DNA from: an uncultured Selenomonadaceae bacterium | Lineage (GTDB): Bacteria; Bacillota; Negativicutes; Selenomonadales; Selenomonadaceae | NCBI GenBank assembly: GCA_902778455.1 | Contig: CACYXR010000004.1 | Location: 62,001 to 126,000, forward strand | Direction: 5' to 3' | Length of the DNA: 64,000 bases | Part shown: in pieces, positions 18,401 to 27,126 of the stretch | Numbering within the stretch: position 1 is the stretch's first letter | Layout of the letters: every line of letters begins with the position of its first letter | Notes under the pieces: generated by a model | The model's input: the letters and a program-made list of their open reading frames with translations, nothing else | Database searches by the model: none | What the model was told of the DNA's origin: nothing | Position numbers and translations under genes: made by a program

Positions 18401-19252
18401 ATGGACTTGAATTTTGCGGAACTTATCAAAGCAATCATCATCGGCGTCGTCGAGGGCGTCACCGAATGGCTGCCCATCAGCAGCACCGGCCATATGATCC
18501 TCGTGGACGAATTCATCCAGCTGGATGTGTCGAAAGCATTCATGGATATGTTTCTCGTCGTAATCCAGCTCGGCGCGATCTTGTCCGTCGTCGTGCTGAA
18601 CTTCGACCGTCTCAATCCCTTTTCCTCATGGAAAACACGGGCGGAAAAACGGGAAACCGTCGAACTCTGGAAAAAAGTCGTCGTCTCCTGCGTGCCCGCG
18701 GGCGTCATCGGCCTCGCCTTCAATAAATACATGGAGCAGCATTTCATGACGGCGCTGGTGGTCGCATCCACGCTGATCATCTATGGTATTCTGTTCATCG
18801 TCGTCGAGAACACCAACGCGAAGCGTACGCCCCGCATCAAAACTCTCGCGCAGCTCGATTACAAGACGGCGTTCATTATCGGCTGTTTCCAGGTGTTGTC
18901 CCTCGTGCCCGGCACCTCGCGCTCCGGCGCGACCATTCTTGGAGGCATCCTGTTCGGCACCTCCCGCTTCGTCGCGACGGAATTCACCTTCTTCCTGGCG
19001 ATTCCGGTCATGTTCGGCGCAAGTTTACTGAAGCTGGTGAAATTCGGCTGGCACTACACCGGCGGCGAAATCCTGATTCTCTCTGTCGGCATGGCGACAG
19101 CCTTCATCGTCTCGGTAATCTCAATCAAACTGCTCCTGCGCTATATCAAGAAAAACGACTTCAAAGCTTTCGGCTGGTACCGAATCGCCCTCGGCCTCAT
19201 AGTGCTGGCCTACCTGTTCCTCGTCGGCGACCCGGTAGAGATGGAAGCATAA
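18401..19252 (+). CDS. uppP: Undecaprenyl-diphosphatase (BacA family)
   Basis: Inner-membrane enzyme that recycles undecaprenyl diphosphate to the monophosphate lipid carrier and gives intrinsic bacitracin tolerance. It has 283 residues with about eight membrane segments. Both active-site motifs are present: GVTEWLPISSTGH near residue 20 and PGTSRSGAT near residue 168. A GGGGGA ribosome site precedes the ATG. Stands alone between divergent promoters and a strong palindromic terminator. Confidence 0.96.
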   Translation: MDLNFAELIKAIIIGVVEGVTEWLPISSTGHMILVDEFIQLDVSKAFMDMFLVVIQLGAILSVVVLNFDRLNPFSSWKTRAEKRETVELWKKVVVSCVPAGVIGLAFNKYMEQHFMTALVVASTLIIYGILFIVVENTNAKRTPRIKTLAQLDYKTAFIIGCFQVLSLVPGTSRSGATILGGILFGTSRFVATEFTFFLAIPVMFGASLLKLVKFGWHYTGGEILILSVGMATAFIVSVISIKLLLRYIKKNDFKAFGWYRIALGLIVLAYLFLVGDPVEMEA

Positions 19253-19297
19253 CAATAAAAATGAACCCGATGCATGCATCGGGTTCATTTTTATTGT
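19252..19297. terminator. Bidirectional terminator, perfect 46-bp palindrome
   Basis: Two 23-base arms are perfectly complementary with no spacer. A GC core is flanked by AAAAAT/ATTTTT, so a T-run follows the hairpin on both strands. It begins at the last base of the uppP stop and serves the converging gene at 19303 as well. Confidence 0.9.
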
Positions 19298-19302
19298 CGG
19301 AT

Positions 19303-20055
19303 TCACTTGTCTTTCTTATCCTTCTTGTCCACATTCTGTCCGTTCTGCATCTTGGTCGGCCATTCCTGGAAAGTCAAAACGCCGAACTGGTAAAGAGCGA
19401 TTCCGTCCCTCGTCAGCTCCGGATTTTCCATCAGGCTGACGCCGAAGCGTCCGCCGTACGCGCCGCGGAAAAAGGTCTGAACCATTTGCGATTCCGCCCG
19501 CATGACCTCATCAAATTTACCGTCGCCGTTCGTGTCAACCTCGATCTCCTTGGCCGTGACCGCGTAAACGCCAGCGCGCCCGTCCACCTCGGTCAGGCGT
19601 ATGAACTCATAAGGCGAGCTTTTCATGAATTTGTCAAGATATTCCTTTTGGTTTGCCTCCGGCTGCTTCGTGATATCCTCCGGAATCACAGATTCGTCAA
19701 ACGCATCGGGACGAATCACCCAAGCGTAATTGATCATAGTATTTTCGCCCGTACCCGTGCTCTTGAAGATCAGCACGTCCCCCTTCTCGTGCTCGTCAAG
19801 CAGCATACTGGCGGGGACAACCGACGGTTTCTTCGGACAAACGATGGAATAACCGTATCGCTGGCTCGTGTATTTGTAGCCGCTGTCGATATAGGCCTGC
19901 AACATTTCTTCCTCTGTCATCTGCTGCTGCTCGCCTTCGGAGGGAGCCTCCGGAACAATCGCCGGCTCTTCCGCCGCGAACGCCTGCGGCATGGCCAGCG
20001 AAAACGCCGCTGCCAACGCCGCAAAAGTCATTTTCATCATTTTTTTCCAATCCAT
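19303..20055 (-). CDS. Secreted protein of unknown function
   Basis: 250 residues. A Sec signal peptide is visible: KK near the start, a hydrophobic stretch, and an AFA-AEE cleavage region near residue 24. The mature part has a Glu/Gln-rich linker (EGEQQQMTEEEML), then a globular region with RYGYSIVCPKKP, resembling small periplasmic lipid- or stress-associated proteins only in general form. It ends in a Lys/Asp-rich tail. The start at 20055 has AGGAGG 9 bases upstream; an upstream open stretch is repeat DNA. I do not recognise the family. Confidence 0.7.
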   Translation of the reverse strand: MDWKKMMKMTFAALAAAFSLAMPQAFAAEEPAIVPEAPSEGEQQQMTEEEMLQAYIDSGYKYTSQRYGYSIVCPKKPSVVPASMLLDEHEKGDVLIFKSTGTGENTMINYAWVIRPDAFDESVIPEDITKQPEANQKEYLDKFMKSSPYEFIRLTEVDGRAGVYAVTAKEIEVDTNGDGKFDEVMRAESQMVQTFFRGAYGGRFGVSLMENPELTRDGIALYQFGVLTFQEWPTKMQNGQNVDKKDKKDK

Positions 20056-20079
20056 TAAAATAGTCCTCCTTTTCAATAC

Positions 20080-20214
20080 AAGCTCTCCCCTTGGGACACT
20101 TCGCGCGGGTTCCAACTCCCCGGACAGGGGCCGCGACAGCAGGGTGAGGTCTTCAACCATGCCGAAAGCCCTCATCCCTCGCAAACCGCGCGCCACCTTC
20201 CCCGGAGGGGAAGG
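20080..20214. repeat. Candidate dispersed intergenic repeat
   Basis: A GC-rich non-coding block between the secreted-protein gene and cinA. It begins with AGCTCTCCCCTTGGG and ends with a hairpin CCTTCCCC-GGAGGGGAAGG (20196-20214) 3 bp from the cinA stop. The form (terminal CCTTCCCC-type hairpin plus a CCTCATCCCTCGC segment) resembles repeats common in Negativicutes and Clostridia. A related hairpin lies at 63955-63974. The 3' hairpin may also end cinA transcripts. Confidence 0.5.
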
Positions 20215-20217
20215 ATA

Positions 20218-21456
20218 TTATGTCCGTATATATCTACGCAGGAGTACAAGAACTGCCTGCGATGCACGAAATTTGACCTGTTCGCGTGTACCTGTGAAGC
20301 TGTGCTTTTCCGCCACGGTTCCTTTCGGTCCCGATGCCGCAATAAAAACAGTGCCGACAGGCGTTTTTTCGGTGCCGCCGCCCGGCCCCGCAAGCCCCGT
20401 GGTGCTGACCGCGACGTCCGCGTCGAGAACCTTTCGCGCTCCCTCCGCCATGGCCCGCGCCGTCGGTTCGGAGACCGCACCGTGCTCGGCAAGAAGTTCA
20501 CGGGAAACGCCAAGGACATTTGCCTTGATCTCGTCGGTGTAGGAAACAATTCCGCCCTTGACGTATTCACTGCTTCCGGCCACGTCGGTCAAACGGCTCG
20601 CCACAAGACCGCCGGTGCAGGACTCCGCCGTCGCCACGGTAAGTCCCATCGCTTTCAGCTCCCTGCCGACGATTTCTTCCATTTTTTCTTCGTCCACACC
20701 GTAGACGAAACTGCCGAGCCGATTCCGGATCTCATTTTCCACCGGCGCAATCAGCTTTTCCGCCGCCGCCTCGTTTTCCGCCTTCGCGGTAATGCGGATA
20801 ATCACGCCCGTCGGGCGGACGAGAAGCGCCAGCGTTGGATTTTTCTGCGCGAGGATCAGGTCGTCGATTTTTGTTTCCAACATGGACTCGCCGATTCCGT
20901 TCGTGTGCAGCACCCTCGAAAAAATGATCGAGGAAATGCCGTATTTTTCCACCAGATACGGCGCAAGGCTCCGCCGGAACATATCCTTCATTTCCGAAGG
21001 CGGCCCGGGCAGATTCACGAGCAGCTTGCCGTCCTTTTCCATCGCGACACCCGGCGCGGTGCCCGCGTGATTGACGAAAATATGCGCGCCTTTGGGAATC
21101 ATGGCCTGCCGCAGATTGTTTTCGGTCATTTCACGCCCGACGCGGGCGAAATGCGCTTTGAGCCGCGCCACGCATTCCTCGTTTTGCGCCATCGTCAGCC
21201 CCATGACCTCCGCCGAGACTTCCTTCGTGATGTCGCCCCGTGTCGGACCAAGCCCTCCGGAAGTGATTACAATATCGGCGCGTGTCAATGCGTGGGTGAG
21301 GACTTCCTTCATGCGGGCGCGGTTGTCTCCCACCGTCGTCTGGAAGCATACGTCTACGCCCATCCGGTTCAGCTCCCGCGCCATATACGCGGCGTTCGTG
21401 TTGACGATCTGCCCGAGGAGCAGCTCGCTCCCCGTAGTCACAAGCTCCGCAATCAT
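20218..21456 (-). CDS. cinA: CinA family protein / nicotinamide-nucleotide amidase
   Basis: 412 residues with an N-terminal MoCF-like domain (TSGGLGPTRGDITKE near residue 64). The C-terminal PncC amidase domain has the VATAESCTGGLVASRLTD motif near residue 272. PncC domains deamidate nicotinamide mononucleotide; the N-terminal half is a pyrophosphatase in studied homologues. It is downstream of rimO with a 100-bp gap and may be cotranscribed with it. Confidence 0.93.
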   Translation of the reverse strand: MIAELVTTGSELLLGQIVNTNAAYMARELNRMGVDVCFQTTVGDNRARMKEVLTHALTRADIVITSGGLGPTRGDITKEVSAEVMGLTMAQNEECVARLKAHFARVGREMTENNLRQAMIPKGAHIFVNHAGTAPGVAMEKDGKLLVNLPGPPSEMKDMFRRSLAPYLVEKYGISSIIFSRVLHTNGIGESMLETKIDDLILAQKNPTLALLVRPTGVIIRITAKAENEAAAEKLIAPVENEIRNRLGSFVYGVDEEKMEEIVGRELKAMGLTVATAESCTGGLVASRLTDVAGSSEYVKGGIVSYTDEIKANVLGVSRELLAEHGAVSEPTARAMAEGARKVLDADVAVSTTGLAGPGGGTEKTPVGTVFIAASGPKGTVAEKHSFTGTREQVKFRASQAVLVLLRRYIRT

Positions 21457-21556
21457 ATTCTTCCTTCTCTCTGAAAAACCCGTGAAGCAGCGGTGTTTTT
21501 AAGGATATTTTAAAAAAACTCCCTCCGTCAAGTTGCTCTTCTCTCTTTGCGGGAGG

Positions 21557-22885
21557 TTAATTCAACGGTTCGCATACGATGTCGTAGGTGAAGCCCTGCG
21601 CCACGCGAGCCCTCACGATTTCTCCCGGCTGCGCCTTTTCCAGTCCCTCAACGAAAACCTGACCGTCCACTTCCGGTGCTTCCCGATAGGAACGCCCGTA
21701 AGCCACGTTTTCCTGTTCCTCGTCGCTGCCCTCGATCAGCACATCCAGTTCCTTTCCTTCCAACGATTGGTTGATTTCCTCCGAAATCTTACATTGCAGG
21801 CTCATCAGCTCGTGATACCGCTCCTGCATGACATCTTCGGAAATTTCCCCCGGCAGCTCCGCAGCCGCTGTGCCCTCCTCCGCTGAGTAGGTAAAGACCC
21901 CGGCCTTGTCGAAGCGCTGCTCCTCCAAAAACGAATAGAGCGCCGAGAACTGCTCGTCGGTCTCCCCCGGAAACCCGACGATGAACGTGGAACGAACCGC
22001 GACACCGGGAATCCTGTCGCGAATCTTTCGGAGCAACGCCTCCATCGACGCCCTTGTATCGGCGCGGCGCATCTGACGGAGCAATTCATCGTCGGCATGC
22101 TGGAGCGGAAGGTCAACATATTTGACCAGCTTTTCCTCCGACGCGATCAAATCTATCAATTCATCTGTGAAAAAACGAGGATACGAATACAGCGTTCGGA
22201 TCCAGCGGACATCCTCGATTTTCACCAATTCCCGCAAAAGCCGCGTCAGCGACGGTTCCCCATAAAGATCACGTCCATAAGCCGTCGTATCCTGCGCAAT
22301 CAGGTTCAACTCCTTGACGCCGCCCGCCGCAAGACGCTTCGCTTCCTCGACAATATCCTCCACCCTGCGGCTGCGGTAACGCCCGCGGATCATCGGAATC
22401 GCGCAAAACGAACAGCGATTGTCGCACCCCTCGGCGATTTTCAGATAGGCAGTGTAGCCGGGCGTTGTCAGAATGCGCGGCGTTTTCGCATCATAAATCG
22501 TCTCGTTTTCACCGATAAGAATGACTCGTTTTCCTTTCAGGGTTTCCTGCACCGCCTCCATAATCCGGTGCCATGCGCCGGTTCCGATAATGGCGTCGGC
22601 CTCCGGCATCTCGTCGAGAAGCGTCTGCCCGTACCGCTGGCCAAGGCAGCCGGCGACGATCAATGCGCGGCATTTCCCCATTGTCTTGTATTCAGCCATA
22701 TTCAGCACCGTCGTGATGGATTCCTTTTTCGCCGTCTCGATAAAGGCACAGGTATTGACAATCAGGATATCCGCCTCGCGCGGTTTTTTCGTCAGCTCGA
22801 TGCCGCTTTTCCGCAGCAGTCCCAGCATTACCTCGGTATCGACAAGGTTCTTCGCACAGCCAAGGCTGATAATACCGGCTTTCAC
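21557..22885 (-). CDS. rimO: Ribosomal protein S12 methylthiotransferase
   Basis: Radical SAM enzyme that methylthiolates an Asp of ribosomal protein S12; 442 residues. An N-terminal UPF0004 domain carries a 4Fe-4S cluster (Cys in SLGCAKN near residue 10, NTCAFIE near residue 46, and GCLGQRY near residue 80). The radical SAM motif CDNRCSFCAIP is near residue 150, with a C-terminal TRAM domain. The start is GTG at 22885 with GGAGGG upstream, matching the family N-terminus. A much longer open frame upstream is only the antisense of the deacetylase gene. Confidence 0.95.
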   Translation of the reverse strand: MKAGIISLGCAKNLVDTEVMLGLLRKSGIELTKKPREADILIVNTCAFIETAKKESITTVLNMAEYKTMGKCRALIVAGCLGQRYGQTLLDEMPEADAIIGTGAWHRIMEAVQETLKGKRVILIGENETIYDAKTPRILTTPGYTAYLKIAEGCDNRCSFCAIPMIRGRYRSRRVEDIVEEAKRLAAGGVKELNLIAQDTTAYGRDLYGEPSLTRLLRELVKIEDVRWIRTLYSYPRFFTDELIDLIASEEKLVKYVDLPLQHADDELLRQMRRADTRASMEALLRKIRDRIPGVAVRSTFIVGFPGETDEQFSALYSFLEEQRFDKAGVFTYSAEEGTAAAELPGEISEDVMQERYHELMSLQCKISEEINQSLEGKELDVLIEGSDEEQENVAYGRSYREAPEVDGQVFVEGLEKAQPGEIVRARVAQGFTYDIVCEPLN

Positions 22886-23021
22886 TGGTTTTCCCTCCAA
22901 ATCAAAAATCCAAATAAAACTACATATAGAAGTATAGCAAAAAACAACCACAAAATAAAGGAAATGCGATAAAAAAGCTTTTGTTGTATTGTCCTCGGTT
23001 GTTTGCAGGATAGTTTTCCCC

Positions 23022-23049
23022 TTGCAAAATGCGTGGTTCCGTATAAAAT
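23022..23049 (+). promoter_or_regulatory. Candidate promoter of the polysaccharide deacetylase gene
   Basis: TTGCAA (23022-23027) and TAAAAT (23044-23049) are 16 bp apart, about 95 bp before the start codon. The rest of the 258-bp gap from rimO is AT-rich and shows no gene. Confidence 0.5.
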
Positions 23050-23143
23050 AAACAAGGATATCAAAAAAACGGAAGCGCCGGTCAAATCCCTCGGCAAATG
23101 CACGAACGGACTTAATCGGCGATTCACCAAAGGAGTCTTTTTT

Positions 23144-24103
23144 ATGACCGTTCGCCATCTCGGCAAAAAAACAATCTTCCTCTCCCTCGCTTGCTTGTGG
23201 CTCCTCATAGGCGGCTGCGGTTCCCAAGTGAGCAGCAGCGTCCCGCCCGGTCCGAAACAGGATACCGCCGTATCGGAAGCGAAACCCGCCGCGCCGAAAG
23301 CAGAAAATGCCTCCGCGTCGGAAGCGAACCCTCCCGCGCCGAAGGTGGAAAATGCCTCCGACTCCGCTTACATCACGGCGTCGGACGATTTCGGCAATCT
23401 TGCGCTGAACAATCCCTCCCTGCCCGTGTATGACCGCTATACGTTGGGGGAACGGCGAGCCAAGGGGCTGCCCGTCGCCCTGCCCGCAGTCGCTCCCTAC
23501 GAGAAACAGAAGACGGCCTATCTCACCTTTGACGACGGCCCCGACGAAAAGAACACGGACGCCATACTGGACATCTTGAAACAGGAAGGCGTCAAGGCCA
23601 CCTTCTATGTCGTAGGTAGGAACGTCAAAGCCTATCCTGAAACCGCGAAGCGGATTTTTGAAGAAGGCCACGCGCTGGGCAATCACAGCTACGATCACGA
23701 TTACGACCGCCTCTATGCCTCCGTCGATAATTATCTGGAGGAAATGGAAGAGGCGGACGAAGCCATCTACAGCTTGATCGGGAGACGCCCGCTGATCACC
23801 CGCGCCCCCGGCGGCCGCATGAGCCATTTCACCGAAGCGTACGACGCCGTGACTGCCGAAAACGGTTATGTGGAGCACGACTGGAACGTGAGCTCGGCCG
23901 ACTCCGACCCCAACGGCCCCGTCGCGCAGGATTTCATCGACAACATCGCCGGCCAGGCGACAATGGACAGCGCCATCATCCTGATGCACAGCTCGGCGGG
24001 GCACGAAGAGACCGTCAAGGCACTGCCGGAAATCATCCGCGTCTTGCGGGAGAAAGGCTACGCCTTCGGCGTTGTGACGCCGATGACGCCTCAGCCTTGG
24101 TAA
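23144..24103 (+). CDS. Polysaccharide deacetylase lipoprotein
   Basis: 319 residues, exported and lipidated (lipobox LIGGC, Cys near residue 24). A low-complexity spacer of repeated Ala/Pro/Glu/Lys units covers residues 35-75 and contains a near-duplicated PKxENASxSEA module. A NodB-type carbohydrate esterase 4 domain follows. The catalytic base and metal-binding segment TFDDGPDEKNT is near residue 127, and the HxxxH zinc pair is in GNHSYDHDY near residue 181. The probable substrate is peptidoglycan N-acetylglucosamine or another envelope glycan. AAAGGAG precedes the ATG. Confidence 0.88.
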   Translation: MTVRHLGKKTIFLSLACLWLLIGGCGSQVSSSVPPGPKQDTAVSEAKPAAPKAENASASEANPPAPKVENASDSAYITASDDFGNLALNNPSLPVYDRYTLGERRAKGLPVALPAVAPYEKQKTAYLTFDDGPDEKNTDAILDILKQEGVKATFYVVGRNVKAYPETAKRIFEEGHALGNHSYDHDYDRLYASVDNYLEEMEEADEAIYSLIGRRPLITRAPGGRMSHFTEAYDAVTAENGYVEHDWNVSSADSDPNGPVAQDFIDNIAGQATMDSAIILMHSSAGHEETVKALPEIIRVLREKGYAFGVVTPMTPQPW

Positions 24104-24256
24104 AGGTAACGCTTTTTCCCCGTCGCAGCGGTTCGTGACTTTGCCGAAGGAGGCCCCGTTTTGTTCCAATCTGTTTTATTCGTGTTTCTTCTGCTGACGC
24201 TCCTGCTCAACTATAATCCCTTCTGCAGAAACCGACAGTTTCGCAAAAAACTTGAA

Positions 24257-24291
24257 GGCGCCGAAACAAATTGTTTCGGCGCCCATTTTTT
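24257..24291. terminator. Bidirectional terminator between deacetylase and FIST-GGDEF genes
   Basis: A 13-bp stem (GGCGCC core, 24257-24269 with 24271-24283) is followed by ATTTTTTG on the plus strand. A T-run occurs after a short interval on the minus strand. The upstream stretch 24104-24256 holds a short hydrophobic reading frame that runs through this hairpin and is not called a gene. Confidence 0.8.
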
Positions 24292-24297
24292 GTTGGT

Positions 24298-26049
24298 TCA
24301 TTTTGACGGAGCGCGGGCGATTTGGACGCAATTTTTCCCGCTGTACTTGGCTCGGTAAAGCGCACCGTCCACGCGCTGATAAAATTCGTCGAAGGTTTCG
24401 CCGGGGGCGACGCAGGCGACGCCGAAGCTCGCGGTGAAAACTTTGCCGTCCGGCAGGACACGCAGAGACTCGATGTCTTTCCGGATGTGCTCGGCCGTGC
24501 GGGCAGCCTTTTTTTCATCGGTGTTCGGCAGGATCAGCAAAAACTCTTCGCCGCCCCAGCGTCCCACCGTTTCACCTTGCAAGGCGTGGGCGCGGAGCGC
24601 TTTCGAGGTTTCCGCCAAGACGAGATCGCCGATATTGTGGCCGTAAGTGTCGTTGATTTGCTTGAAATTGTCCACATCGAGCATCAGTGCGGAAATGCGC
24701 GGGCCTCCCTCCGCCGCGAGGGCGACTTCTTTTTTCAGCACCGCCTCCACCTCACCGCGGTTTGCGATTTGCGTCAGCCGATCTGTCCGGGCCATGCGTT
24801 TCAGCTCCGCGTTCGCGCTTTCCAGCTCCGCCGTCGTCGCGCTGACAAAATGGACGAGACGCGCCACGAGAAGCAGCGAATCCTTGAACCGCGTCAGCGT
24901 CTTTCTTTGCGAAGGAAGCGGCTTTGATGGCTTTTCTCCTTCGCGGAAGCCCACGGTCAGCAGCATCATATTGTGGATGCTGACGCTGCCCGCGAAGCGG
25001 AAAATTTCGCCGTAAGTGTAAAAGCCCAGGGACGGCGCAATACGCCGCGCGGGCGCCAGCTCGAATTTTACGTCGCCATGCAGGAACATACGGTGTGCGT
25101 AACAGCTCATGATGACAAGCGATTCCGGGCGAAATTCCGCCATGTCCGCATATCCTGCCTCCGCGTCCCTGATCATTTCGCCGGGATCACCGTACGCGAG
25201 ACGGATAGTCTCGCCCTCATAAAGATCGGCGATGAAAAGGAGCGAACCGTTTGGCCCGCAGCCGACAGTATGTCGCGCGATATAGCTGTCGCCGCGCCGT
25301 ACGAATACGGGAAAAGCGAGCGTGTCCCGCGAGAAAAGATGATCGGGCCTGATACCGAGATATTGCTCGTAAATCTTGGCGGCGGGTTGATGGTCGATTT
25401 CCTCCACGACGTGGGAGCCCGCCATTTTCGTGATGACAAACTCGCGGCCCAAAGGCTTCCAGCCAAAGTTCAGGCTGGCGTGGAGGTGAAGATCCTTGCC
25501 CGCGTGAATGATGACCACAAGCCCCTCCTCCATGACCTCGTCTTTTGTGAAAACACAAGCAGGGGCGTTCTTAATGGTATTTGCCCCGCCGCCAAAAATG
25601 ACGACACGCTCGTCGAGGGAAGACAGCCCATCCAAAAACGGCTGGATGTCAAGGGCGTGCAGAGTGCCGAAAATACTGACACCCGCAAGATGATTGACGT
25701 GTTTCAGCCGGTCGCAGAATTTTTTGCCGTCCTCGGCGAGCGTTTCGGGATTGTCGAAGTAATCTACCCAGACCTCGCTCCGGTCGAATATGGAAAAAGA
25801 GACGACGGCGGCGTTGACATTGATGCCGCCGTTGCGGATCATGTCGGTCGTCGTGCAGCCCGCGATGGCGGCGGCCGGAAACTCGTTCCCCAGCCGGCTC
25901 GTCAATCGCAGGATTTGGGCGTGATCCACAGAAGTCGTGAAAATCGTGATCAACAGGCTTTTGCCGGCCGTAGGCGCAGCCGCCCGGAAACGGCGGACGC
26001 AGGCCGTGATGTCATCCGCGCGGCGGACGACATAGGATAATTGCCGCAT
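24298..26049 (-). CDS. FIST-domain sensor diguanylate cyclase
   Basis: 583 residues. Residues 1-390 form FIST_N plus FIST_C, a cytoplasmic sensory module thought to bind small ligands such as amino acids. It includes the AGCTTTDMI segment near residue 63. A short helical linker leads into a GGDEF domain with the active GGEEF motif at residues 499-503, so cyclic di-GMP synthesis is expected. The RxxD inhibitory site that normally precedes this motif is absent (GETVGRW instead), suggesting no product inhibition. No membrane segment. It shares its sensory architecture with the kinase at 27944-31066. Confidence 0.88.
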   Translation of the reverse strand: MRQLSYVVRRADDITACVRRFRAAAPTAGKSLLITIFTTSVDHAQILRLTSRLGNEFPAAAIAGCTTTDMIRNGGINVNAAVVSFSIFDRSEVWVDYFDNPETLAEDGKKFCDRLKHVNHLAGVSIFGTLHALDIQPFLDGLSSLDERVVIFGGGANTIKNAPACVFTKDEVMEEGLVVIIHAGKDLHLHASLNFGWKPLGREFVITKMAGSHVVEEIDHQPAAKIYEQYLGIRPDHLFSRDTLAFPVFVRRGDSYIARHTVGCGPNGSLLFIADLYEGETIRLAYGDPGEMIRDAEAGYADMAEFRPESLVIMSCYAHRMFLHGDVKFELAPARRIAPSLGFYTYGEIFRFAGSVSIHNMMLLTVGFREGEKPSKPLPSQRKTLTRFKDSLLLVARLVHFVSATTAELESANAELKRMARTDRLTQIANRGEVEAVLKKEVALAAEGGPRISALMLDVDNFKQINDTYGHNIGDLVLAETSKALRAHALQGETVGRWGGEEFLLILPNTDEKKAARTAEHIRKDIESLRVLPDGKVFTASFGVACVAPGETFDEFYQRVDGALYRAKYSGKNCVQIARAPSK

Positions 26050-26224
26050 GGAAAGCCCCCCTTGCGCGGCGAATTAGTATATGTTATTTGTATTATACTC
26101 TATTCAAGAAATTTATACACGAATTCTTTGTGAATTAGGACATATTATCCGCGCAGGAAAGAATCACCGATTATTTTGTGTGGGAGGCGACGAAGCGGCT
26201 CCGGGCGAGGACGCTTTTTTATGC

Positions 26225-26253
26225 TTGTGCGGGAAGTCGCCTTATGCGATAAT
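26225..26253 (+). promoter_or_regulatory. Promoter upstream of the broken ATP-grasp gene
   Basis: TTGTGC (26225-26230) and GATAAT (26248-26253) are 17 bp apart, 28 bp before the ATG. The -10 region TATGCGATAATAC is nearly identical to the promoter at 37163-37191. The remaining gap 26050-26224 is AT-rich with nothing further recognised. Confidence 0.55.
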
Positions 26254-26281
26254 ACGGACGAAGCAGAAACGGAGGGCGAAC

Positions 26282-26803
26282 ATGAAAAAGATATTGTATC
26301 TGACCGACTTGTATTATGAAGCCAAGGGCAGGCGATACTATGAGGAAGATTTATACATCACCGAACAGCTCAAGGAACATTTCGACATAGCGATCTGCCA
26401 CCCTAAAAATTCCGCAGCCTTTGAACCGGCGGCCGACCTGGTGGTATTTCGGAATACCGGGGCGGTCAGCGGCTTCAAGGAGGTTTACGCATCCTTCGTG
26501 CAACGGGTGCGGAAAAACAAGCTCAAGACATTTAACGATTTTACGGGAAAGGCCGATATGCGCGGCAAGCAATACCTGATCGACCTGACACTGGCAGGGT
26601 ATCCTGTAATTCCGACGATAGACTCGATAGAGAACATAGGCAGCCTGCCGGATACGGAGACTTACGTCATAAAGCCGAAGGACGGCGCGGATTCCATCTG
26701 CCTCGAATTTTTGAAGGGCGACGAACTCCGAAAAAAGAACCTGGGCGTCGGGAAATACCTGATGCAGCCCGCGATTCAAAACCGGAGGCCGAGAAGAAAG
26801 TGA
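26282..26803 (+). pseudogene. ATP-grasp-like protein, 3'-truncated and fused to flavodoxin remnant
   Basis: Starts well (GGAGGGCGAAC then ATG) and encodes about 167 residues of what looks like the N-terminal and central part of an ATP-grasp ligase (KILYLTDLYY start; YVIKPKDGADSICLE resembles the ATP-binding lysine region). After LMQPAIQN the frame enters RRPRRK and stops. From about 26785 the DNA instead matches the middle of the flavodoxin lipoprotein genes. The catalytic C-terminal half is missing. The family call is tentative; truncation is well supported by the junction. Confidence 0.6.
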
Positions 26804-26990
26804 AGGCCGAGAACGCTCTCCGGAGGTTGCCGGCACGATGTCGGACGATTCTGGCTGCGATGTGATTGCCCTCGATTACCCGAACTGGCGGAGCGACCTG
26901 CCGATAATCTGCTATACTTTCTTTGTCAAGGTGAAACTCGAAGAAAGACCGCAGCGCCTTTCTGCCCCCACGAGGGCAGCAGCCTTTCGT
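26785..26990 (+). pseudogene. Flavodoxin lipoprotein gene fragment
   Basis: Aligns by eye to the central part of the intact flavodoxin lipoprotein genes (32155-32778 and 59401-60081). In one frame DVIALDYPNWRSDLP and CYTFFVKVKLEE match DVIFFGYPIWWHDLP and CYTFFDKVKLEG. The part before the GTM segment is in another frame. It lacks the signal peptide, FMN phosphate loop and C-terminus, so it cannot be functional. Confidence 0.8.
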
Positions 26991-27023
26991 GCGCCGGCCT
27001 CTTTATCGGCGGCGCGGGCGGGA

Positions 27024-27051
27024 TTGCTTTTTTGCCTATATTTGATAAAAT
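27024..27051 (+). promoter_or_regulatory. Candidate promoter of the response regulator gene
   Basis: TTGCTT (27024-27029) and TAAAAT (27046-27051) with a 16-bp spacer, 75 bp before the ATG at 27127. Confidence 0.5.
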
Positions 27052-27126
27052 AAGATAGAGACAGACTGCGGGCAGCAGTGTTCTTCGGGAAAAGAACGGA
27101 TTGCCCCGGCGGGGAGGGAGCCGGAT

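Noticed and set aside
22886-24169. Very long open frame (over 400 codons) upstream of and in frame with rimO
   Set aside because: It lies antisense to the polysaccharide deacetylase gene, shows no family features, and rimO has its own GTG start with GGAGGG. High GC keeps antisense frames open.
24161-24358. Short hydrophobic reading frame with an AGGAGG site and TTG start after the deacetylase gene
   Set aside because: It runs through a strong terminator palindrome and into the antisense of the FIST-GGDEF gene. The hydrophobic start alone is not enough support.
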